A stretch of DNA of 64,000 nucleotides, taken from positions 62,001-126,000 of the forward strand of contig OMXI01000014.1 of assembly GCA_900314975.1 (NCBI GenBank), given 5' to 3'. Each line of letters starts with the position of its first letter. Positions within the stretch are counted from its first letter, which is position 1. Positions 7,924 to 17,180 of the stretch are shown in pieces. The DNA is from an uncultured Eubacteriales bacterium. GTDB lineage: Bacteria; Bacillota; Clostridia; Oscillospirales; Ruminococcaceae. The notes under the pieces are model-generated. The model worked only from the letters and a program-made list of their open reading frames with translations. It had not been told where the DNA came from and made no database searches. The position numbers and the translations under genes are program-made.

Positions 7924-8580
7924 ATGGGAAAAAGCGTTTACAGTCTGGTGCTTGACGACGAAGTAGTCCACGCAGTCGATAAGCTCGCCGTCACAATGAA
8001 CACCAGCCGCAGCAGCCTGATAAATTCCATACTCGCGCAAAGGCTTGAACTCGATACGCCCGAAATGCGTATGAAAGAGATATTTGCCGCAATGCAAAGT
8101 CTTATGGACAGCCGTTTCCAGCTTGTCGAGCAGCCGAGCGAGTCGATAATGTCTGTCAAAAGCCTGCTGCGCTACAAATACCGCCCGACAATACGCTACA
8201 GCGTCGAGCTTGCAAGGGATCTCGGCGGCAGGGTCGGTCGCCTGAAGGTGCAGTTCCGCACCACCTCAAACAGCCTTATCGAGATAATCGACAGCTTTTT
8301 CACCTTGTGGCAAAGCCTTGAAAAAGCAAACCTTGCACATCTTTTTGAGGGACCGTTCCCCAGCACAGTCTCGCAAGGGGGCTTTACAAGAGACTTTTAC
8401 TCGCCCAAGCAGGAAAGCCTGTCCGACGACGATATCGGCAGGGCGATAGGGCGCTATATCGACCTTATCGACTCTTGCATACAGCAGTATTTTGAGAACC
8501 TCGCCGACCCCGACCGCGCCGCACAACTAACCGAACAAACATATAAAAACTACCTTTCACAAGGCGTGTTGATACTATAA
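7924..8580 (+). CDS. Ribbon-helix-helix (CopG/Arc-type) regulator with long C-terminal domain
   Basis: A 218-residue protein. The first about 45 residues (GKSVYSLVLDDEVVHAVDKL followed by NTSRSSLINSIL) match the beta-strand, helix, helix pattern of RHH DNA-binding domains. The remaining about 170 residues are helical and soluble, and I do not recognise the domain; it could be an effector or oligomerisation module. RHH proteins of plasmid partition and toxin-antitoxin systems are much shorter, and no partner toxin is adjacent. I set the start at ATG 7924 because AGGAGG lies 8 nt upstream and an upstream in-frame start lacks an SD. The promoter carries three near-identical palindromes, which suggests the protein represses its own gene. 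Its other targets are unknown. Confidence 0.75.
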   Translation: MGKSVYSLVLDDEVVHAVDKLAVTMNTSRSSLINSILAQRLELDTPEMRMKEIFAAMQSLMDSRFQLVEQPSESIMSVKSLLRYKYRPTIRYSVELARDLGGRVGRLKVQFRTTSNSLIEIIDSFFTLWQSLEKANLAHLFEGPFPSTVSQGGFTRDFYSPKQESLSDDDIGRAIGRYIDLIDSCIQQYFENLADPDRAAQLTEQTYKNYLSQGVLIL

Positions 8581-8776
8581 TAACAGGTTTGCGGACTTCA
8601 GATGCAGCTTTGACAATATAAATGACCGTCTGCCAACGGCGGACACCTTGTCTTGCCTCTTGCCTCTGAAGAGCGAAGCGGTCTTGCGTCTGACCACAAG
8701 ACGTATTGAGCATTACAAATGATAAACAATCAATAATGAATAAAACAGCACTTACTACGAAAGGGAGGAAAGTAAA
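8581..8776. other. clpB leader region, no classical heat-shock operator seen
   Basis: No gene is seen. TTGACA at about 8612 could be a -35 box, and pyrimidine-rich heptamer units appear near 8650-8665. I find no CIRCE inverted repeat and no CtsR heptanucleotide repeat, so the control of clpB is not apparent. AAGGGAGG precedes the clpB ATG. Confidence 0.4.
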
Positions 8777-11395
8777 ATGAATGCACAAAAGCTCACACAA
8801 AAATCGATCGAAGCCATACAGAATGCGCAGTCTGTCGCCGCAACCTACGGCAATCAGGCGGTAGACCAGCAGCACCTTGTCTACGCGCTTTTGACACAGC
8901 AGGGCGGGCTTATCCCGCAGCTGCTCACCAAAATGGAGGTCGACCCCGACAACTTCAAGACCGCAGTAACACAGTCGATAAACGCGATCCCAAAAGTAAC
9001 GATGTCGGGCGGGCGTGCCGCAGATTCGGTCTATGTGTCCAACGATTTGGACAGGTCGCTTGCCGATGCCGAATCCTGCGCCGAGCGTATGAAGGACGAG
9101 TATGTGTCTGTCGAGCACCTGTTTCTTGGAATGATAAACCAGCCGGGCAGCGAAATGAAAAAGCTGTTTCGCACCTTCAACATCACCAAGGACGAGTTTT
9201 TGCAGGTGCTTCAAAGCGTGCGCGGCAACGCAAAGGTCACCAGCCAGAACCCCGAGGAGACCTATGACGTGCTCAAAAAGTACGGTCAGGACCTCGTTGA
9301 GCTGGCGCGTGCAGGCAAGCTTGACCCTGTGATCGGGCGCGACAGCGAGATACGAAACGTTATCCGCATACTCTCGCGCAAAACCAAAAACAACCCCTGC
9401 CTTATCGGCGAACCCGGCGTAGGTAAAACGGCTATCGCCGAGGGTCTTGCGCAGCGTATCGTATCGGGCGATGTCCCCGATAACCTCAAAGACAGGCAGC
9501 TTTTCAGTCTTGATATGGGCTCGCTCATCGCAGGTGCCAAGTACCGCGGCGAGTTCGAGGAGAGATTCAAAGCCGTCGTGCAGGAGATAAAGAAGTCTGA
9601 GGGCAGGATAATCCTGTTCATCGACGAGCTGCATAATATCGTCGGCGCAGGCAAGTCAGACGGCGCGATGGACGCAGGCAACCTGCTCAAACCTATGCTC
9701 GCGCGCGGCGAGCTTCACTGCATCGGCGCGACCACCCTCAACGAGTACCGCCAGTACATCGAAAAGGACGCCGCCCTCGAAAGACGTTTCCAGCCCGTCA
9801 TGGTCGGCGAGCCTACCGTCGAGGACACCATCTCCATCCTGCGAGGGCTCAAAGAGCGCTACGAGGTCTTTCACGGTGTAAAGATACAGGATCAGGCGCT
9901 CATCTCCGCCGCCGTGCTGTCAAACAGATATATCTCCGACAGATTTCTGCCCGATAAGGCGATCGACCTCGTTGACGAAGCCTGCGCGCTTATCCGTACC
10001 GAAATGGACTCAATGCCTACCGAGCTTGACGAGATAAGACGTAAGATTTTGCAGCACGAGATCGAAGAAACCGTGCTTAAAAAGGAAAACGACAAGCTCG
10101 CCGCCGAGCATCTCCACGATGTCCAGAAAGAGCTTGCCGAAATGCGCGAGCAGTTCAGCGAGATGAAAGCCAAGTGGGAGAACGAAAAATCCGCAATATC
10201 AAAAGTACAAAAGCTGCGTGAGGATATCGAAGCCTGCTCAAAGGAGATAGAAAAAGCCGAGCGCGAGTATGACCTCAACAAGCTCGCCGAGCTGAAATAC
10301 GGCAAAATGGCACAGCTTCAGGCGCAGCTCTCCGAGGAAGAAGCCAAAGCTGAGCAGTCTGCGACCAAAAACACCCTTTTGCGTGATAAAGTCACCGAGG
10401 AAGAGATAGCAAAGATAATCGGTCGCTGGACGGGCATACCCGTGTCAAAGCTAGTCGAAAGCGAAAGGGATAAGCTGCTGCGCCTGCCCGATATCCTGCA
10501 CGAAAGAGTTGTCGGTCAGGACGAAGCGGTCGAGCTTGTCTCGCAGGCAATACTGCGTTCACGCGCTGGCATAGCCAACCCCACACAGCCGATAGGCTCG
10601 TTTATGTTCCTCGGACCTACGGGCGTGGGCAAGACAGAGCTTGCAAAAGCCCTTGCACAAGCGCTTTTTGATGACGAAAACAACATCGTGCGCATAGATA
10701 TGTCCGAGTATATGGAAAAGTTCAGCGTATCGCGCCTTATCGGAGCGCCTCCGGGATATGTCGGCTACGAAGAGGGCGGTCAGCTCACCGAAGCCGTCCG
10801 CAGAAAGCCCTACTCTGTCGTTTTGCTTGACGAGATAGAAAAAGCGCACCCCGACGTTTTCAATATCCTGCTGCAAGTGCTTGACGACGGACGTATCACC
10901 GATTCGCAGGGCAGAACGGTCGATTTCAAAAACACCATAATCATTCTCACCTCAAACCTCGGTTCGCCCTATATCCTTGACGGTATCGGCGAGGACGGCG
11001 AAATAAGCGAGAGCGCCAAAAAGCAGGTCGAGGAGCTTCTTCACCAGCAGTTCCGACCCGAGTTTCTCAACCGCCTTGACGAGATAATCTACTACAAGCC
11101 GCTTATGCGCTCGCAGATAGGAAAGATTGTCGACCTTATGCTCGCACAGCTGCAAAAGCGCCTTGAAAGCAAGCACCTGTCCGTCGAGGTCACCGACGCG
11201 GCAAAGAATGCGGTGATCGAGCAGGGCTACGACCAGAATTTCGGCGCAAGACCTCTCAAACGCTTTATCCAGCGTAAAATAGAAACCCTTATCGCACGAA
11301 AGATAATTGCCGAGGATATTCCGCCCGAGTCCATCCTCAAAGTCGACTACAACGGCACAGATTTCACAGCCGATGTTATAATCACAGCCGAATAA
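8777..11395 (+). CDS. clpB: ATP-dependent disaggregase ClpB
   Basis: AAA+ chaperone that, with DnaK, extracts polypeptides from aggregates. The 872-residue protein has the full ClpB plan: Clp_N repeats (residues 1-150), first AAA domain with GEPGVGKT and [11 protein letters not shown], a long coiled-coil middle domain (about residues 410-525, rich in Glu/Lys), and a second AAA domain with GPTGVGKT and a C-terminal D2-small domain. The middle domain, and the absence of a ClpP-docking (LIV)GF loop in the second AAA module, separate it from ClpA/ClpC. ATG at 8777 is preceded by AAGGGAGG. It is a single gene ended by a strong terminator. A second Clp ATPase of ClpC type is encoded at 61607-63949. 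Confidence 0.97.
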   Translation: MNAQKLTQKSIEAIQNAQSVAATYGNQAVDQQHLVYALLTQQGGLIPQLLTKMEVDPDNFKTAVTQSINAIPKVTMSGGRAADSVYVSNDLDRSLADAESCAERMKDEYVSVEHLFLGMINQPGSEMKKLFRTFNITKDEFLQVLQSVRGNAKVTSQNPEETYDVLKKYGQDLVELARAGKLDPVIGRDSEIRNVIRILSRKTKNNPCLIGEPGVGKTAIAEGLAQRIVSGDVPDNLKDRQLFSLDMGSLIAGAKYRGEFEERFKAVVQEIKKSEGRIILFIDELHNIVGAGKSDGAMDAGNLLKPMLARGELHCIGATTLNEYRQYIEKDAALERRFQPVMVGEPTVEDTISILRGLKERYEVFHGVKIQDQALISAAVLSNRYISDRFLPDKAIDLVDEACALIRTEMDSMPTELDEIRRKILQHEIEETVLKKENDKLAAEHLHDVQKELAEMREQFSEMKAKWENEKSAISKVQKLREDIEACSKEIEKAEREYDLNKLAELKYGKMAQLQAQLSEEEAKAEQSATKNTLLRDKVTEEEIAKIIGRWTGIPVSKLVESERDKLLRLPDILHERVVGQDEAVELVSQAILRSRAGIANPTQPIGSFMFLGPTGVGKTELAKALAQALFDDENNIVRIDMSEYMEKFSVSRLIGAPPGYVGYEEGGQLTEAVRRKPYSVVLLDEIEKAHPDVFNILLQVLDDGRITDSQGRTVDFKNTIIILTSNLGSPYILDGIGEDGEISESAKKQVEELLHQQFRPEFLNRLDEIIYYKPLMRSQIGKIVDLMLAQLQKRLESKHLSVEVTDAAKNAVIEQGYDQNFGARPLKRFIQRKIETLIARKIIAEDIPPESILKVDYNGTDFTADVIITAE

Positions 11396-11400
11396 GCACA

Positions 11401-11436
11401 AAAAAGCAGTACAGAGTTCGCCTCCGTACTGCTTTT
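11401..11436. terminator. Bidirectional terminator between clpB and the D,D-carboxypeptidase gene
   Basis: The inverted repeat AAAAGCAGTAC/GTACTGCTTTT around a 13-nt loop has A and T runs on both sides, so it can terminate both convergent genes. Confidence 0.85.
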
Positions 11437-11448
11437 GTCATTTCATGT

Positions 11449-12567
11449 TCACGCCGCTTTCGCAGTAGTTGCCGTCGTGGTCGCCGCAGTCGTAACATCG
11501 GGTATGTTCGCCTTGCTGCCCGGCAGGTACTTTTCATACATCGACATCGTCTCGCTCACCGACTGCTCGGTAGTAGCGCACTTTGCAAGCACACAAACGT
11601 ATGTGTGGTCAGTCTCGCTGTCGTAGCAGTAGGTCGCAATGCAAGACTTTGCCTCGTTTGTAAAGCCCGTCTTGCCGCCCTGTATCTTTGCAGTGTCGTC
11701 GTTCTGCCCGTTGCCGTTCTTGTCAACGTAAAAGCCCTGCAGTCTTCCGCCGAGCAGACAGGTCAGGTGTATTCCGTCAGGGTTCTGCGCAGTCTTTGAC
11801 GTAGTATAGTCAAACGTATTCAGAACGTTTTTGCAGGTAACATTGTGATAAGCGACCTTCATAATAACAAGAATGTCATTCACCGTCGAGTAGTGGTTAG
11901 GGTCGTGTATTCCCGAAGCGTTGGTAAAATTGGTATTTTTAAGACCAAGCTCCTTTGCGCGCTCGTTCATCAGCTTTACAAAAGCCGCCTCCGAGCCTGC
12001 CGCAAGGTTTGCAAGACCGATAGCCGCATCAGCACCGCTTGGCAGTATCGCGCCGTAAAGCAGATCCTTTGCAGGAACCGTTTCGCCCGCCTTGAAGCCC
12101 GCCATCGAAGCGTCCTCCTCTACCAGCTTGACAAAATCCTGCTCCTTGAAGGTGTATGTATCGTCGTACGACTTGATATTCTCGCACGCAACAAGTATCG
12201 TCATTATCTTCGTCAGCGATGCGGGATAAAGCCGCGAATCAAGGCTGCTGCCCGCAATGATAGTATCATTGTCAAGGTCTGCGATAATAGAAGCCGCCGC
12301 CGTAAAGCCCTTAATGCTCGTTGTCTTGAAATTGGCGTCCTTTTTGCAGTAAAGGTCTACCTCCTTTGGCTTTTCAGGCTCGGTGACCTGCGTCACCTGC
12401 GTAGTTGCCGCCTGAGTGCCGCCGCCCTTGCTTGATGTCTGAAACTTCTCCGTCTCGTCAATGGTGTTTCTTCCCGCAAGTATCATAACGATCGCGCCCA
12501 CACCGACAAGTATTATCACTACCAGCAGCGCCACGAGCGCGGCATTTCCTTTAGTATTGCTTTTCAT
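11449..12567 (-). CDS. D-alanyl-D-alanine carboxypeptidase, S11 family (DacF-like)
   Basis: Penicillin-binding serine peptidase that removes the terminal D-Ala from peptidoglycan peptides outside the membrane. The 372-residue protein has an N-terminal membrane anchor (residues 9-31), a Thr/Gln-rich linker and the catalytic domain. Motif 1 is S117-L-T-K120 (in YPASLTKIMT), motif 3 is K299-T-G301 (in QGGKTGFTN). Motif 2, usually SxN, reads S177-G-A179 (LPSGADAA), so the Asn is replaced by Ala. The C-terminal membrane-binding domain of DacA/DacF is absent; anchoring at the N-terminus replaces it. Start ATG has AAAGGA 8 nt upstream. Last gene of a lipoprotein-CBS-carboxypeptidase run (gaps 23 and 33 bp). 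Confidence 0.88.
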   Translation of the reverse strand: MKSNTKGNAALVALLVVIILVGVGAIVMILAGRNTIDETEKFQTSSKGGGTQAATTQVTQVTEPEKPKEVDLYCKKDANFKTTSIKGFTAAASIIADLDNDTIIAGSSLDSRLYPASLTKIMTILVACENIKSYDDTYTFKEQDFVKLVEEDASMAGFKAGETVPAKDLLYGAILPSGADAAIGLANLAAGSEAAFVKLMNERAKELGLKNTNFTNASGIHDPNHYSTVNDILVIMKVAYHNVTCKNVLNTFDYTTSKTAQNPDGIHLTCLLGGRLQGFYVDKNGNGQNDDTAKIQGGKTGFTNEAKSCIATYCYDSETDHTYVCVLAKCATTEQSVSETMSMYEKYLPGSKANIPDVTTAATTTATTAKAA

Positions 12568-12600
12568 CTTTTCATTCCTTTCATATTTCCGCGGCTTGCC

Positions 12601-13047
12601 TTAAAAGCTCTCCGCAGCTTCCATCTCCTCGCTGCCCTCGCCTTTCAGACGGCTGTGGCAGTATTTAAGCACATCACTTCTCGTTATTATCCCGATAAAC
12701 ATCTTCCTGTCGTCAATAACAGGCACAAAGTTCTGATTGACCAGCATAAGTATAACATCATCAATAGTCGAGGTCACCGAAACAGGCTTTACCTCGATAT
12801 TTCTCTTAACGTGAACGTCCTTAATGCTGAAAGCCTCAAGCTCTCTGCGCGAGCCGATAGCGTTGTTTATCATAAACCACAGCATATCGCCCTCCGAGAG
12901 CGTCCTGACATATCTGCCCTCGTGGTCGATAACAGGCACTGCGGAGAACCCGTGGTTGCCCATAATCTCCAGCGCCTGACGGCAGGTCGTGTCATCGTAA
13001 ATGTAGTCTATCAGAGCCTTGGGATGCAAAAGCTGTATAATATTCAT
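12601..13047 (-). CDS. CBS-domain protein
   Basis: A 148-residue soluble protein made of a tandem CBS pair: residues 8-60 (including MGNHGFSAVPVIDHEGRYV) and about 75-135 (including VNQNFVPVIDDRKMFIGIITRSDVL). CBS pairs usually bind adenine nucleotides or other small ligands and regulate a partner protein; here no catalytic domain is attached, so the partner is not evident. The C-terminus is acidic. It lies between a lipoprotein gene and the D,D-carboxypeptidase gene in the same direction with short gaps, so co-transcription is likely. The function cannot be stated beyond nucleotide-type sensing. Confidence 0.82.
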   Translation of the reverse strand: MNIIQLLHPKALIDYIYDDTTCRQALEIMGNHGFSAVPVIDHEGRYVRTLSEGDMLWFMINNAIGSRRELEAFSIKDVHVKRNIEVKPVSVTSTIDDVILMLVNQNFVPVIDDRKMFIGIITRSDVLKYCHSRLKGEGSEEMEAAESF

Positions 13048-13070
13048 ACCGCTGACCCCTTGTTGATAAA

Positions 13071-13982
13071 TTATTTCTTTTCGTTCTTTCTTGCGGCAAA
13101 ACCGATAAGAAAGCTCGAAAAATCCGAATAAGAGATTTTTTTCAGGTCAAACATCGTAAGACCCTCTTGGAAAAGGTCCTCTTCCTTCACACCGTTTTTC
13201 TCCAGAAGCTCCTTGCAGAATTTCTCCCGCTCTGCCTCTGAAAGCGCGTTGAAATCGGTGTAGTTTTCTCTCAGCTGATTTTCGCTGAAAACAATAGCAC
13301 TCACTTCACTTGACGACATCTTGACAATTTCCCTTGTTTCCTTCTCGTCATCCTTGCCCTCAACGCTGTACGTCACAGTGTACTTTGCAAGCGCACCGCT
13401 TTGCTTGTCAAAATAGTAGTCAAGTACTGTAATATATGTTCCCGCAGTGTAGGTATATTCCTCTGCATCGTATTTTTGTGCATCTTTTTCGTCAATGTGC
13501 GTCTTTGTCGGCGGCAGATTCTTTTTTACAGTCTCTGTAATGTTGTTGCCCGTAGGGTCGGTAGTTATGTTGCCCACCTCGTTCACAAAAGCCTTGGTAA
13601 GATCGTCATACCTTATCGTGTCAGGGCCGTTGCAGTAGATCACCGACTTGCAAAAGCCGTAATCGGTCGTCTGCATACAAGCTCCGTTGTTCTTTATCAG
13701 AGAAACAGTCGCCCCCGCGTGAGTTCCCGATACCCTGCATACATATTCGTACCTGTCGTTCTCAAAGAACTTCGCCGCCGCCTTTATCTTGTCGCCCTGC
13801 TGCGTCTGCTCCGCCTGCGGATCGGACGAAGAGTCCTCACCCGAAGAGCTGTCCTGCGCCTGCGAAGAGCTTGTGTCAGCCGCACTTTCAGAGCCTGACG
13901 AGCTTTTATTCTTTGCACAGCCTGCCGACAGTAAACAAACCACAGCGGCAAGCAATATCAAACTGCGTTTTATCATACTCAT
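13071..13982 (-). CDS. Putative lipoprotein of unknown function
   Basis: About 303 residues. A lipoprotein signal peptide (SLILLAAVVCLLSAGC) puts the lipidated Cys in an LSAGC lipobox about 20 residues from the start. It is followed by a Ser/Asp/Gln-rich linker (about residues 22-65) and a soluble domain of about 230 residues that I do not recognise. The domain contains YTYTAGTYITVLDYYFDKQSG, typical of LolA/LppX-like beta folds, but this is only a weak resemblance. I place the start at ATG 13982, since the longer reading from an upstream ATG adds ten charged residues in front of the signal peptide; neither start has a good SD. First gene of the run with the CBS and carboxypeptidase genes. 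Confidence 0.72.
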   Translation of the reverse strand: MSMIKRSLILLAAVVCLLSAGCAKNKSSSGSESAADTSSSQAQDSSSGEDSSSDPQAEQTQQGDKIKAAAKFFENDRYEYVCRVSGTHAGATVSLIKNNGACMQTTDYGFCKSVIYCNGPDTIRYDDLTKAFVNEVGNITTDPTGNNITETVKKNLPPTKTHIDEKDAQKYDAEEYTYTAGTYITVLDYYFDKQSGALAKYTVTYSVEGKDDEKETREIVKMSSSEVSAIVFSENQLRENYTDFNALSEAEREKFCKELLEKNGVKEEDLFQEGLTMFDLKKISYSDFSSFLIGFAARKNEKK

Positions 13983-14028
13983 TTTGTATCTCTTTTCTTT
14001 GATTTGTCGCATTCACATACACCATTAT

Positions 14029-14106
14029 TGTACAACAATAATTGCATATTGTCAAGTCCCAAAAATACGCCGCGTGCTTGACAATCAGCGCAGGGTGTTG
14101 TATAAT
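14029..14106. promoter_or_regulatory. Back-to-back consensus promoters for the lipoprotein operon and ilvB
   Basis: On the plus strand TTGACA (14078-14083), 17 bp, TATAAT (14101-14106) drives ilvB. On the minus strand TTGACA (14050-14055 read in reverse), 17 bp, TACAAT (about 14027-14032) drives the lipoprotein operon. The two -35 boxes form a perfect 8-bp inverted repeat, TTGTCAAG at 14049-14056 and CTTGACAA at 14077-14084, so one DNA-binding protein could cover both promoters. Confidence 0.75.
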
Positions 14107-14155
14107 GATTTAGTATACATTATTTCACAGACTAATATCACAAGGAGTGTTTTAT

Positions 14156-15841
14156 ATGAAACTCAACGGTTCGGACGTAATAATGGAATGTCTGCTTGAA
14201 CAGGGCGTAGATACAGTGTTTGGCTACCCCGGCGGCGCAGTGCTCAACATCTACGACGCGCTGTACAAATACTCATCAAAGATAAAGCATATCATCACCG
14301 CGCACGAACAGGCAGCCTGCCACGCCGCAGACGGCTATTCAAGAACAACAGGCAGAACAGGCGTAGTGTTTGCCACATCGGGTCCCGGTGCAACCAACCT
14401 TGTAACAGGTATCGCCACCGCATATATGGACTCTATCCCGCTTATCGCAATAACAGGCAACGTACCAAGAAACCTGCTCGGTCTTGACTCCTTCCAGGAG
14501 GTAGATATCTGCGGCATAACCATGCCCGTTACCAAGCATAACTATATCGTTAAAGACCCCGATAAGCTGCCCGAAATAATCCGAGAGGCATTCTATATCG
14601 CCAACGAGGGACGTAAAGGACCCGTGCTTATCGATGTGCCAAAGGATATTTCCGCGGCAATGATCGAGTATAAAAAGCAAAAGCCCAAAAAGATAGTCAA
14701 CCATAACCCCGATACCGTGGGCGACGAGATAGCAAAGGCAGTCGAGCTTATCAAAGCAAGCAAAAAGCCTTTCATCTACGCAGGCGGCGGTGTCGTTTCC
14801 TGTAACGCCGCAGACGAAATGGCGCAGTTTGTAAAGAAAGTCAACGCACCCGTTTCCCTGTCGCTTATGGGTCAGTGCGCCTTTGATAACTCCAAGGAGG
14901 AGTATATCGGAATGCTCGGTATGCACGGCACAAAGACCGCCGCGCTCACCTTGAGCGAGTGCGACCTTATGATAGTTCTCGGCTCAAGATTTTCCGACCG
15001 TGTGCTTTGTAATCCAAATACCTTTGCAAACGGTAAAAAGATAATCCACATCGAGATAGACCCCGCCGAAATAGGCAAGAATATCGACGTCTACCACCAC
15101 GTTACAGGCGACCTTGAATACATAATCGGCAAAATGACCTCAATGCTCGAACCGCAGACACATACCAAGTGGATGCAGCAGGTCAAGAAGTGGAAGAAAG
15201 AGTATGCGCTTAAAATGGCGCCTATCGAAAGCGATGACGAGGTGCTCCCGCAGGACGTTATCGAGGAGCTTGACAGGCTCACCAAGGGCAAAGCGATAAT
15301 CACCACCGAGGTCGGTCAGCATCAGATGTGGGCTGCACAGTTCTATAACTTCAAGTGCGAAAGAAGCTTTGCATCAAGCGGCGGACTCGGAACTATGGGC
15401 TACGGCTTGGGCGCAGCAATAGGCAGCAAGATCGGCAACCCCGACAGAACGGTTGTCAATATCGCAGGCGACGGCAGCTTCTTTATGAACTGCAACGAGC
15501 TTTCAAGCCTTGCAAAGCACAATATCCCCGTTATCGAGCTTGTCTTTGAAAACGACGTGCTGGGTATGGTAAGACAGTGGCAAAGACTGTTCTACGGCAA
15601 AAGATTTTCACAGACCGATATCCAGCGCCATACCGACTTTATGAAGCTCGCCGACGCATTCGGCATCGAGGGCATACGCATAACCAAAAAGAGCGAGATA
15701 AAAGCCGCACTCAAAAAAGCGCTCACCTGCGGCAAGCCCTGCCTTATTGACGCAGTAATAAATAAGGACATCAACGTTCTGCCAATGGTACCCGCAGGCG
15801 CAGACGTTTCAGAGCCTATAATGGATATAGACCTGGGATGA
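14156..15841 (+). CDS. ilvB: Acetolactate synthase large (catalytic) subunit
   Basis: Thiamine diphosphate enzyme that condenses two pyruvates to acetolactate (or pyruvate with 2-oxobutyrate), the first common step of branched-chain amino acid synthesis. The 561-residue protein has the three-domain architecture: N-terminal PYR domain with the catalytic Glu in HEQAACHAADGYSR, central FAD-binding domain, and C-terminal PP domain with GDGSFFMNCNEL matching the ThDP/Mg motif GDGx(24-27)N. ATG at 14156 has AAGGAG 8 nt upstream; a GTG three codons earlier overlaps that SD. No ilvN regulatory subunit gene or other ilv gene follows, so feedback regulation would need a subunit encoded elsewhere, or the enzyme could act catabolically. 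Confidence 0.93.
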   Translation: MKLNGSDVIMECLLEQGVDTVFGYPGGAVLNIYDALYKYSSKIKHIITAHEQAACHAADGYSRTTGRTGVVFATSGPGATNLVTGIATAYMDSIPLIAITGNVPRNLLGLDSFQEVDICGITMPVTKHNYIVKDPDKLPEIIREAFYIANEGRKGPVLIDVPKDISAAMIEYKKQKPKKIVNHNPDTVGDEIAKAVELIKASKKPFIYAGGGVVSCNAADEMAQFVKKVNAPVSLSLMGQCAFDNSKEEYIGMLGMHGTKTAALTLSECDLMIVLGSRFSDRVLCNPNTFANGKKIIHIEIDPAEIGKNIDVYHHVTGDLEYIIGKMTSMLEPQTHTKWMQQVKKWKKEYALKMAPIESDDEVLPQDVIEELDRLTKGKAIITTEVGQHQMWAAQFYNFKCERSFASSGGLGTMGYGLGAAIGSKIGNPDRTVVNIAGDGSFFMNCNELSSLAKHNIPVIELVFENDVLGMVRQWQRLFYGKRFSQTDIQRHTDFMKLADAFGIEGIRITKKSEIKAALKKALTCGKPCLIDAVINKDINVLPMVPAGADVSEPIMDIDLG

Positions 15842-15860
15842 TAAACGGGAGATGTAAATA

Positions 15861-17057
15861 ATGCGGTTTTCAAAGCGTTTTAAAGAAAACGTTATGCTCA
15901 TAGCATTCGGCGTGATACTGTTCTTTGCACTTACCAACTATACGCTCGCGCTGGATATCCTTGGGTACACAAAAAGAATACTCTACCCCGTCATTCTCGG
16001 CGCAATAATCGCGTTTATACTCAACGTGCCTATGTCGGCGATAGAAAAGCACCTGTTCAAAACACCCAAAAACCCCAAACGGCAAAAGCTGGTCGAGGCA
16101 ATAAAACGCCCCTGCTCAATAATCCTTACCATTCTTATCGCCGTGGGCATAATCGTGCTTTTGCTCGTGCTGGTCATTCCGTCACTGGCGGAAACCATTT
16201 CATCACTTACGGAAAATGTACCCTCGATCGTTAAGCATATATCCGATGAAATAAACGGCAATAAAGCGTTAAGTTCGCTGTTCAAAAGCCTCGGCGTTTC
16301 GCCCGACTCGCTTTCAACAGGTATGTCCGACTGGCTCAAAGGCGGTCTGTCCGCTATCAAGAATATGGACTCCACCGTGTCATTTGCCTCGGCAGTCTTT
16401 TCCTCTATTATCGATTTCGTGCTGGGAATTTTCTTCTCTATCTATATCCTCGCACAAAAGGAAACGCTCAAAAGACAGCTCAAAAAAGTCTGCTCCGCGT
16501 TTCTCCCCGAAAGAGCAAGCAATCGCCTCTCCTCTATCGAGAAACGCTCTGTCGATACCTTTGGCAGATTTCTCGTCGGGCAAAGCACCGATGCCGCACT
16601 CTTCGGTGCATTGTGTACGCTGGGCTGTCTCGCGTTCGGCTTCCCCGACCCCGTGCTTATCGGCGTAGTCGTGGCAGTCTCCGCACTCGTTCCGCTTATC
16701 GGCGCAACAATAGGTATGCTCATAGGCTTCCTGCTTATCTGCGTGCATAGCTTTTCAATGGCAGTCGGCTTTGTAGTGTTCCTGCTTATCCTTATGCAGA
16801 TAGATGCCAACTTCATCTACCCGCGTATCGTCGGCAATTCAGTCGGACTCCCGCCCGTGTGGGTGCTGTTCGCCGTGACCGTCGGCGGCAGAACGTTCGG
16901 CGTGCTTGGAATGTTCCTCGCCGTACCTATCTGCGCAATAGTCTACAGCGCATTCAGCGAAATTGTCAACGACAGACTCGAAAACAGACAAAAGCCCAAG
17001 GATAACAAAAAAGGGAAACAAACCGCTGAACCCGAGCCTGCCGGTTCCGACCAATAA
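15861..17057 (+). CDS. AI-2E family (PF01594) membrane permease
   Basis: A 398-residue polytopic protein with about eight membrane segments and the long extracytoplasmic helical insert (about residues 85-150) typical of the UPF0118/AI-2E transporter family. The conserved C-terminal part with a GNSVGLPPVWVLFAVTVGG segment is present. Family members include E. coli TqsA (autoinducer-2 export) and Na+/H+ antiporters, so the substrate cannot be assigned. It starts 19 bp after ilvB with GGGAG upstream, so it may be co-transcribed with ilvB, though no functional link is known. The C-terminus is short, charged and cytoplasmic. Confidence 0.85.
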   Translation: MRFSKRFKENVMLIAFGVILFFALTNYTLALDILGYTKRILYPVILGAIIAFILNVPMSAIEKHLFKTPKNPKRQKLVEAIKRPCSIILTILIAVGIIVLLLVLVIPSLAETISSLTENVPSIVKHISDEINGNKALSSLFKSLGVSPDSLSTGMSDWLKGGLSAIKNMDSTVSFASAVFSSIIDFVLGIFFSIYILAQKETLKRQLKKVCSAFLPERASNRLSSIEKRSVDTFGRFLVGQSTDAALFGALCTLGCLAFGFPDPVLIGVVVAVSALVPLIGATIGMLIGFLLICVHSFSMAVGFVVFLLILMQIDANFIYPRIVGNSVGLPPVWVLFAVTVGGRTFGVLGMFLAVPICAIVYSAFSEIVNDRLENRQKPKDNKKGKQTAEPEPAGSDQ

Positions 17058-17145
17058 TATGTACGATATTCCACAAGTTTGACTAAATTTGAAAGCGCGT
17101 TTTTGAACAAGTTTACAATTTTGAAATGAAAAGCGCGCATAATCA

Positions 17146-17174
17146 TTGACATTAAGTATGCTCGGTGTTATACT
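17146..17174 (+). promoter_or_regulatory. Consensus promoter of a small RNA
   Basis: TTGACA (17146-17151), 17 bp, TATACT (17169-17174). No ORF with an SD follows; a terminator lies about 150 bp downstream, so the transcript is predicted to be non-coding. Confidence 0.75.
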
Positions 17175-17180
17175 GTCATT

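Noticed and set aside
8581..8776. CIRCE or CtsR operator for clpB
   Set aside because: No TTAGCACTC-N9-GAGTGCTAA and no repeated GGTCAAA heptanucleotide is present.
8465..9634. A 389-residue minus-strand frame over clpB
   Set aside because: Shadow of clpB; no SD, no domain, composition typical of antisense frames.
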